Made by a program: the position numbers and the translations under genes
The notes under the pieces: generated by a model
Seen by the model: only the letters and a program-made list of their open reading frames with translations
What the model was told of the DNA's origin: nothing
Database searches by the model: none
Source of the DNA: Clostridiales bacterium
GTDB lineage: Bacteria; Bacillota_A; Clostridia; Lachnospirales; Bianqueaceae
Direction: 5' to 3'
NCBI GenBank assembly: GCA_019423265.1
Contig: JAHZBS010000153.1
Span: forward strand, 1-5,931
DNA: 5,931 bases
Part shown: positions 1 to 4,779 of the stretch, piece by piece
Layout of the letters: each line of letters begins with the position of its first letter
Numbering within the stretch: position 1 is the stretch's first letter

Positions 1-21
1 CTTGCGGAGATTTCGGTGTAA
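1..21 (+). CDS. Possible 3' end of a convergent plus-strand gene (last 6 codons plus stop)
   Basis: Reading from base 1, the plus strand gives L-A-E-I-S-V followed by TAA at 19-21. The stop lies 14 bases before a hairpin terminator that has a U-tract on the plus strand as well as on the minus strand. This is the arrangement expected when two convergent genes share a terminator. Six codons are too few to identify a product or to prove coding, so the call rests on position relative to the terminator only. Confidence 0.35.
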   Translation, partial: LAEISV

Positions 22-34
22 ATCATTTCGGATC

Positions 35-86
35 AAAAAAGACAATTCTACTTGAGGCCTGCCTCCCGAGAATTGTCTTTCTTTTT
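35..86. terminator. Bidirectional intrinsic terminator between convergent genes
   Basis: The arms GACAATTCT (41-49) and AGAATTGTC (69-77) are perfectly complementary over 9 bp, extended by A-T pairs between 38-40 and 78-80. An inner GAGGC/GCCTC hairpin (54-58 with 61-65) makes the stem longer, with a bulged region between the two helices. On the minus strand the stem is followed by six U residues (from 40 down to 35), which would end the CNNM transcript. On the plus strand it is followed by a T-rich run (78-86), which would end a gene entering from the left edge. Confidence 0.85.
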
Positions 87-126
87 GTTCTACTCTGAAA
101 AAACGCAGTCTGTGGCAAATGTCTTC

Positions 127-1389
127 CTACTCTTCTTCCGAAGGCTCCTGTAACTCTCTGACAACCTTAATCTGCACCACGCGCCGGTCGTCCACCTTCA
201 TGACGGTAACCTGATACCCCTCAAATGCAAAGGAGTCTCCCTCCTCCGGCAGACGGTCCAACTCTTCCATGACCCACCCGCTCACCGTGGTTGACTCAAA
301 GGTATCCGGGTCTTGCCGGATCCCCAGCACTTCAAACAGATCGTCCAGGTCAGCGCTGCAATTGACAAGCGTTGTCACCTCGTCCAATTTCTGAAAAGTC
401 TCCACAACCTCGTCATGCTCATCCCAGATCTCACCGACCAATTCTTCCAAAATATCTTCCATCGTCACGATGCCAGCCGTGCCGCCAAACTCATCGACGA
501 CCACCGCCAGATGGGTTTTGGACTTTTGCAGCGACCGCAGAAGGTTGGAGATCTTCATATTTTCGGGGATGAACAAAACCTGTTGGATAACGCTGTGATA
601 ATCGGTGCCGCCCCTGTTGAGAAACGCCATAAAGTCTTTTTCATGCAGCACACCGATGATATGGTCAATGGTATCCCTGTAGACGGGAAGCCTCGACAGT
701 CCGTTGTTCAAAAATAATGCCTTGATCTCTTCATTGCTCATCTCCTCATCGATGGCGACCAGGTCCACGCGGTGGGTCAAAATATCTTGAACGCTGACAT
801 CGTTAAATTCGATGGCCGACCGGATGAGCTCTCCCTCATGCTCATCGATTCCGCCGTCCTCCTCCGCCTCCTCGACGATGGTCATCAGCTCTTCCTCCGT
901 CATGGACTGGGTATCCTTGCTTTTGAAAAGCTTCGACAATAATTTTTTCCACTGCATGAACAGCCAGTTCAGCGGCGTCAAGAGAACCATGATGACTTTT
1001 AAAATCGGCGCTGAGAACATGGCAAATTTCTCCGGCGACTCCTTCGCCAAGCTTTTGGGCGATATCTCACCAAATATCAACACAAGAACCGTCATCACCA
1101 CGGTGGACAGCGTAACGCCCAGATCTCCCCAATGCCTGGTGAATAAGACCGTGGCCAGCGACGTTGCCACGATGTTGACGATGTTATTGCCGATGAGGAT
1201 CGTCGATAGAAGCCGGTCAAAATTATCCGACATTCGGAGGACCATCGCCGCTCTTTTATTGCCCGCTCCCGCCATACTTTTCAGCCGAATCCGGTTGACG
1301 CTGGAAAACGCTGTCTCGGTGGAGGAAAAATATGCAGACATCAAAATCAAGAGTCCCAGCACGATGATCAGGATTATGTCACTCCCCAT
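127..1389 (-). CDS. CNNM/CorC-family membrane protein (DUF21 - CBS pair - CorC/HlyC C-terminal domain), probable cation exporter
   Basis: This is a complete 420-residue integral membrane protein. Seen: an N-terminal hydrophobic helix followed by the DUF21 hallmark SSTETAFSS (22-30); then LSTILIGNN (61-69); further hydrophobic helices at about 92-107 and 126-146; and GEISPKSLA (107-115), the conserved G-E-x-x-P-K element of the CNNM fold. A CBS pair spans about 200-325 and ends in DEFGGTAGIVTMEDILEEL (299-317), which is nearly invariant in this family. A CorC/HlyC domain follows (about 330-412), then an acidic tail. Known: relatives include Staphylococcus aureus MpfA (Mg2+ export), Salmonella CorC and E. 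coli PaeA/YtfL (polyamine export). Older 'hemolysin' labels are misleading. Inferred: cation, most likely Mg2+, export; the substrate is not proven. Start chosen: ATG at 1387-1389, directly before the first membrane helix, with GAAAG (1396-1400) or GGAG (1403-1406) as weak to moderate ribosome binding sites. The gene sits downstream of a promoter-terminator leader unit and ends before a bidirectional terminator. Confidence 0.93.
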   Translation of the reverse strand: MGSDIILIIVLGLLILMSAYFSSTETAFSSVNRIRLKSMAGAGNKRAAMVLRMSDNFDRLLSTILIGNNIVNIVATSLATVLFTRHWGDLGVTLSTVVMTVLVLIFGEISPKSLAKESPEKFAMFSAPILKVIMVLLTPLNWLFMQWKKLLSKLFKSKDTQSMTEEELMTIVEEAEEDGGIDEHEGELIRSAIEFNDVSVQDILTHRVDLVAIDEEMSNEEIKALFLNNGLSRLPVYRDTIDHIIGVLHEKDFMAFLNRGGTDYHSVIQQVLFIPENMKISNLLRSLQKSKTHLAVVVDEFGGTAGIVTMEDILEELVGEIWDEHDEVVETFQKLDEVTTLVNCSADLDDLFEVLGIRQDPDTFESTTVSGWVMEELDRLPEEGDSFAFEGYQVTVMKVDDRRVVQIKVVRELQEPSEEE

Positions 1390-1408
1390 GTAATTCTTTC
1401 AACTCCAT
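1379..1408 (-). other. Candidate 9-codon upstream ORF overlapping the CNNM start
   Basis: On the minus strand, ATG at 1406-1408 opens the frame M-E-L-K-E-L-H-G-E and stops at TGA (1379-1381). It overlaps the first 11 bases of the CNNM gene in another frame. A purine-rich GGGAGAG (1417-1423) lies 8 bases upstream of this ATG, which is a better-placed ribosome binding site than the one in front of the CNNM ATG. Translation of the short frame could deliver ribosomes to the CNNM start (translational coupling). It could also be chance, because a 9-codon frame carries no statistical weight by itself. Confidence 0.3.
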
Positions 1409-1428
1409 TTCATAGTCTCTCCCAACAC

Positions 1429-1454
1429 AAAAAGTTCGCCCCGCGGCCGACTTT
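1429..1454 (-). terminator. Weak second hairpin with U5 tail in the CNNM 5' region
   Basis: In the minus-strand transcript, AAAGU (1454-1450) pairs with ACUUU (1435-1431). Two mismatches follow, then GCC-type pairing (1447-1445 with 1440-1438) around a four-base GC-rich loop. The 3' arm runs into five U residues (1433-1429). The U residues are partly used in the stem, and the mismatches weaken it, so this may be only a partial terminator or a structured 5' UTR element. It lies between the strong terminator at 1465-1506 and the CNNM ribosome binding site. Confidence 0.35.
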
Positions 1455-1464
1455 CCTGTAAGAC

Positions 1465-1506
1465 AAAAAAGACCAGACATATGGCGAAACCATATGCCTC
1501 GTCTTT
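1465..1506 (-). terminator. Intrinsic terminator after the glycan operon and candidate RNA
   Basis: The upper stem CATATGG (1478-1484) with CCATATG (1490-1496) is 7 bp around a CGAAA loop (on the transcript UUUCG). It continues with a lower stem in which bases 1468-1473 pair with 1501-1506, separated by G-C and A-T pairs and two mismatches. On the minus strand the hairpin is followed by six U residues (1470-1465). It is the first terminator downstream of the GH2 stop codon, so it would end both readthrough from the lyase-GH2 operon and the transcript that starts at the promoter at 1604-1632. Confidence 0.8.
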
Positions 1507-1597
1507 CTCTCAGCAGTTCATCGTCCGTTTATCAGAATCTGAATCTTCCACGGGAACGTCGTCCACTTGTGTACACCAGCCTTTTTTGTGTTTAGAT
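1465..1597 (-). ncRNA. Candidate structured RNA of about 133 nt (small RNA or attenuated leader)
   Basis: Seen: the region is bounded by a perfect sigma-A promoter (predicted start A1597, 7 bases after the -10) and an intrinsic terminator. It contains no convincing ORF with a ribosome binding site. Pairings that can be drawn on the transcript are: an ACAC/GUGU hairpin near the 5' end; an interrupted stem in which GUUC-CCGU (1557-1550) pairs with ACGG (1528-1525), a 5-base bulge, then GAAC (1519-1516); inside that, UCAG-AUU-CUGA (1542-1532); and finally the terminator. A perfect 8-base palindrome GTGTACAC (1569-1576) lies about +22 to +29. Three GGA motifs occur, two in the repeated context GGACGAYG. 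I do not recognise the RNA: it does not look like 6S, SRP RNA, the M-box or the yybP-ykoY motif. It may act alone, or it may be a regulatory leader controlling readthrough into the CNNM gene. Confidence 0.5.
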
Positions 1598-1603
1598 GGA
1601 CTT

Positions 1604-1632
1604 ATTATACTGGGTTTTTTAGTGGATGTCAA
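1604..1632 (-). promoter_or_regulatory. Perfect consensus sigma-A promoter
   Basis: On the minus strand TTGACA (1632-1627) and TATAAT (1609-1604) match the housekeeping consensus at all 12 positions, with the optimal 17-base spacer. The promoter starts 34 bases after the GH2 stop codon, in noncoding sequence. The expected transcription start is near A1597. Nothing resembling an operator is obvious within the core, but the palindrome GTGTACAC lies just downstream of the start. Confidence 0.88.
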
Positions 1633-1666
1633 CAATTTCTTCCACATTGCTCCCAGTTGTAGCGCT

Positions 1667-4600
1667 CTAGTTCTCCAGCAGCTTCGCTGCAAACCGCTTC
1701 GCCACAGGATTGCTGTTGACTCTGCCAGGCAGCTTGAGCTCGCACAGAATGATCCGGCCCTTTCCGCACTCTTTCATGGCCGCGATATGGGCGCTCGTCC
1801 AGTGATCTCGATCGCCCGCCGTAGCTCCCCCCAATAGCCGGTCGAAATTTTCACCGATCACGACGTTCTCAGCAAGGGGCGTAATATACTCCGCCTGTTC
1901 ATCATACCAGAAGCGGAAATCCTGCTCTTCAAATCCATCCATGAAGGGGACGTCCTCGACTGCGGCAAAATGCACCGGCAACATGGGGCATGGCCGCACT
2001 TCCACAGTGTCATCGGCAATCTGGTACCGGCCTGCCGGCAGCTCCAGAAATACAAGCCGTCCTCCCCCGCGAACCCAGGCGTCGATACTGTCTTTTCGCG
2101 CCGCATACGCAAGGTAGTCGTCAACGACGGTCACACCCGCTTCCTGGGGGGAAGACGAGGGGAAGGGCTGGGCTTCCAGCTCCATGTCCTGCAACAGAGC
2201 GCTGGCCTTGCCCCCATTGCCCAGAATAAAGAGCTGCGGTTTGTGCCAGTCCAGTTGAATCCCGAGAAGTGACTCGCGCGCGGCGCCAAAAACAGTTATT
2301 TCCTGGGACGCATCCTGAAGTAGACGCCCTGCCCCGTCGAACAGACCCGCTACCACCGTCACGGTTTTTCTCCCGTTTTTTGAGACAGACGGCATCGGGA
2401 TGCTGATATAGCCCTGAAATTGGCTAGTACAGGCGCTGACCTTGGCCGGATGCCTCCCCGATATGAGCACTTTGCCATCGCAAACCGCATAATACTGAAG
2501 CCAACTTTGCGGTAAATACTGGTTTGTATCGTTGCAGATATAGCATTCCACATGGGCCGTCTCCTGCGCAAAATAGGTGAACCGGTCGGTCCTGAGGCTG
2601 ACAAGAATCGGCTCCAGCGCATTTCGATAGGCAAAATACGCTGGTTTTGGCCGCCGCTCCACATCCATAATGGTTTTCATCCACCCCGAGGGGAACGCAT
2701 CAATGAACAAGTGAATGGCAAAAGTATTCATACGGCTGTCCCGCCGGAATGCTTCCGTCATAATCTGGGTCGCAAACCGCTGATGCTCCTGGCTTTTCTC
2801 TACCCACTGGGCCAAAGTCTCCGGCGTTTTATAGAAGAAATAGTGGAATCTTCCTGTCTGCGCCCCAACGATTTTTTCCGGCGACCACCCCGCCTCTTCC
2901 TCCTCCGTCTGCGGCAGCCACTCGGAGGGATAGTATTTTCGCATGACGCTCACAGGGTCCAGACCCTCTGTCCCAAATTCCCCGCATCCATAATACCAGC
3001 CTGGTTTTACATACATCCAATAGCCCTTGTATAGACGGCCAATGTCAATGCCATGTCCGTTATACCAGCAGGGATAACAGTGATTATCCGGGAGGGACGT
3101 CTCCTCCGGCGGGTTATAGTCTCCATCGATGGGCTTGATAACTCTGTCCGGATTCTGTAGACGAACGGCGATATTGGCGGCGGCAAAGAACTCCTCCAAC
3201 TCCCTGCGCTCCAGACAGCGGTGCGGTTGGTTGCTGGCATTGGGAAAGGGCTCGTTGATATAGGTGACCAAAATGCAGCAGGCATGAGATCGAATTAACC
3301 GCTCCATCTCTTCCGCCTCCCGGATGCACTCACAGAACTTTTCCCGGCTTAACATTCCAAATAGGGGAAAATCCGTTTGGAGCATCAGGCACATCCGGTC
3401 GCAATACTCGTAGAATTCTGGCTGAACCGGCCGCTGTGTAATCCGAAGAAAATTCATATTGCACAGTTTGGCCAGCAGGATGTCATCCATCAGCTGATCC
3501 ATATCGCCCTTATAGATGCACTGCTGCTCATGGCCCATGGTATTGGCGCCCCGCAGGCGTATCGTCTCTCCGTTGAAGACGAATCTTCCCTTTCGCTCCC
3601 CCTCTGTATCCATAGAAAAGAACCTCATCCCGAATTGCTGTTTCCGGCAGTCCAGGAGCGTTCCCTCTTCATCCAGCAGCCGAACCTGGACTTGATACAG
3701 CCACGGATTCGAATTGCTCCAACGCCTTGCGCCCGGAATATGGAAAGGGATCTTAAACTGGTTGCGCCCCTGCTGGACAAAGAGCGGCATCGGCTTGTGA
3801 TACACATCGTCCGCCTTTGTCTGCGCCTCCGTCAAGGAATCTCCCAGGCCGACCTCGAGGTTGGTGGAGGGGGCATAGGCTAGAGCCGTGAACACCGTCT
3901 CATCAAAGTTTTGTCCATATAGGGATAGTTCCAGGCGAACCTTTTTCTTCATCGGACCGGCGGCGCTGACCTCAATCCAGCAGCTGGCATCCTCCAAGTT
4001 CTCCATGGGCCGGACAAAAATATCCGAGATCGACACGGCGGAGCGCCCTTCCACATAGACATCCTGATAGATCCCCATCCCAGGCGGGCAGTGATGCCAG
4101 CCCACTTTGCTATCGTCAAATCCCAGGCCGGTTGCCGCGTAGATCTTCTCTCCCCCGTCAGAGTGTACTGCGTCATTGTCCACCACAACCAACAGCACAT
4201 TGTCCTTTTCATGGACATAGTCTGTAATCTGGAATTCAAACGGGGCAAAAAAACCCTCGTGGAAGCCGACAAACCGATAGTTCACATACACGGCGGCTTT
4301 ATAGTCCACGCCCTTGAAGCATAGATAGATCGCATCCTTGGCCAACATAGACTCTGTCAAATCAAAGCGCATCCGATAGAATGTGGTCGCCTTGCCCACC
4401 GGGGCTCCATAATGTGGAAGCCGCACTTCCTCCCATTGCCCCTTTCCGTCCAAAACGCCTTGGAAATCCTGCTGATCCGCTTCCGTCTGGATTCTCCAAC
4501 CCGCGCGCTGAAGCGGCATCCGCTCCCGCAGCTCCTCCATCGCCGGGGCCAGATCCTGCATATAGGGCCTGTACTCTTCCCTGGCAGCCAGCAGCGCTTC

Positions 4601-4765
4601 GCTCAATTCTTCCTCTGAGTCCATTTTTTTCAAAGGCGTAAACTGATACCTGTCATCCACAACATTTTGGAGGAAAATGGCATCCTTCTTTTCCGGCTCC
4701 GGTATGATAAGCCCCCGTTCCTGAACTGACACGCCCTCTTTCGCAATCTGCGCAAACCTATCCAT
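1667..4765 (-). CDS. Glycoside hydrolase family 2 protein with extra N-terminal segment and amidotransferase-like C-terminal domain
   Basis: This is a complete 1032-residue enzyme with no signal peptide, so probably cytoplasmic. Domains seen: a charged, mostly helical N-terminal extension (1-88); the GH2 sugar-binding jelly roll (about 89-240, with LPHYG 116-120, FKGVDYKAAVYVN 150-162 and GWHHCPPGMGIYQDV 222-236); an immunoglobulin-like domain (about 243-383); and a TIM barrel opening with RLRGANTMGHEQ (403-414). In the barrel, NE at 504-505 fits the acid/base (Glu505). GEFGTEGL (595-602) fits the nucleophile (Glu596), 91 residues later. The barrel ends near FPSGWMKTIMDVERRPKPAY (691-710). 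Beta-sandwich material follows, then a Rossmann-like domain (about 838-1032; VRGGGRLVFLELP, GKGRIILCELKLP) resembling the amidotransferase-like domains found at the end of some glycosidases. Odd: the usual R-x-S-H-Y-P strand reads RITQRP (441-446), and the N-x-K motif of beta-glucuronidases is not seen, so the substrate is open (galactosidase, mannosidase, glucosaminidase or uronidase-like). It is co-transcribed with the upstream lyase. The start is supported by AAAGGA 8 bases upstream. Confidence 0.88.
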   Translation of the reverse strand: MDRFAQIAKEGVSVQERGLIIPEPEKKDAIFLQNVVDDRYQFTPLKKMDSEEELSEALLAAREEYRPYMQDLAPAMEELRERMPLQRAGWRIQTEADQQDFQGVLDGKGQWEEVRLPHYGAPVGKATTFYRMRFDLTESMLAKDAIYLCFKGVDYKAAVYVNYRFVGFHEGFFAPFEFQITDYVHEKDNVLLVVVDNDAVHSDGGEKIYAATGLGFDDSKVGWHHCPPGMGIYQDVYVEGRSAVSISDIFVRPMENLEDASCWIEVSAAGPMKKKVRLELSLYGQNFDETVFTALAYAPSTNLEVGLGDSLTEAQTKADDVYHKPMPLFVQQGRNQFKIPFHIPGARRWSNSNPWLYQVQVRLLDEEGTLLDCRKQQFGMRFFSMDTEGERKGRFVFNGETIRLRGANTMGHEQQCIYKGDMDQLMDDILLAKLCNMNFLRITQRPVQPEFYEYCDRMCLMLQTDFPLFGMLSREKFCECIREAEEMERLIRSHACCILVTYINEPFPNASNQPHRCLERRELEEFFAAANIAVRLQNPDRVIKPIDGDYNPPEETSLPDNHCYPCWYNGHGIDIGRLYKGYWMYVKPGWYYGCGEFGTEGLDPVSVMRKYYPSEWLPQTEEEEAGWSPEKIVGAQTGRFHYFFYKTPETLAQWVEKSQEHQRFATQIMTEAFRRDSRMNTFAIHLFIDAFPSGWMKTIMDVERRPKPAYFAYRNALEPILVSLRTDRFTYFAQETAHVECYICNDTNQYLPQSWLQYYAVCDGKVLISGRHPAKVSACTSQFQGYISIPMPSVSKNGRKTVTVVAGLFDGAGRLLQDASQEITVFGAARESLLGIQLDWHKPQLFILGNGGKASALLQDMELEAQPFPSSSPQEAGVTVVDDYLAYAARKDSIDAWVRGGGRLVFLELPAGRYQIADDTVEVRPCPMLPVHFAAVEDVPFMDGFEEQDFRFWYDEQAEYITPLAENVVIGENFDRLLGGATAGDRDHWTSAHIAAMKECGKGRIILCELKLPGRVNSNPVAKRFAAKLLEN

Positions 4766-4773
4766 GTGTTTAA

Positions 4774-4779
4774 TCCTTT
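4774..4779 (-). promoter_or_regulatory. Ribosome binding site of the GH2 gene, overlapping the lyase stop codon
   Basis: AAAGGA on the minus strand (4779-4774) lies 8 bases before the GH2 ATG (4763-4765). Its first A is the last base of the lyase TGA stop (4779-4781). The overlap fixes the GH2 start and indicates that the two genes are translated from one mRNA, probably with coupling. Confidence 0.85.

Noticed and set aside
313..717. Plus-strand ORFs opposite the CNNM gene (also 812-1393)
   Set aside because: They are shadows of a clearly coding minus-strand gene with intact family motifs, and their translations show no recognisable domain.
1465..1597. Known riboswitch or housekeeping RNA (M-box, yybP-ykoY, 6S RNA, SRP RNA)
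   Set aside because: The length and the conserved cores I remember for these families do not match. Only a covariance-model scan could settle this, so no family name was assigned.
1510..1692. 60-residue minus-strand ORF spanning the end of the GH2 gene and the intergenic RNA
   Set aside because: Its start lies inside the GH2 coding region in another frame without a ribosome binding site. The strong promoter starts transcription within it, and the remaining in-frame codons have no convincing start signal.
1677..1692. GCAGC-GAA-GCTGC hairpin at the end of the GH2 gene as a terminator
   Set aside because: The stem lies within coding sequence and is not followed by a U-tract. The terminator at 1465-1506 fits far better.
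2552..3034. Plus-strand and alternative-frame ORFs within the GH2 gene, including 3377-3883
   Set aside because: They lie opposite a continuous GH2 reading frame with ordered domains. They have no family motifs and are explained by GC-rich codon bias.
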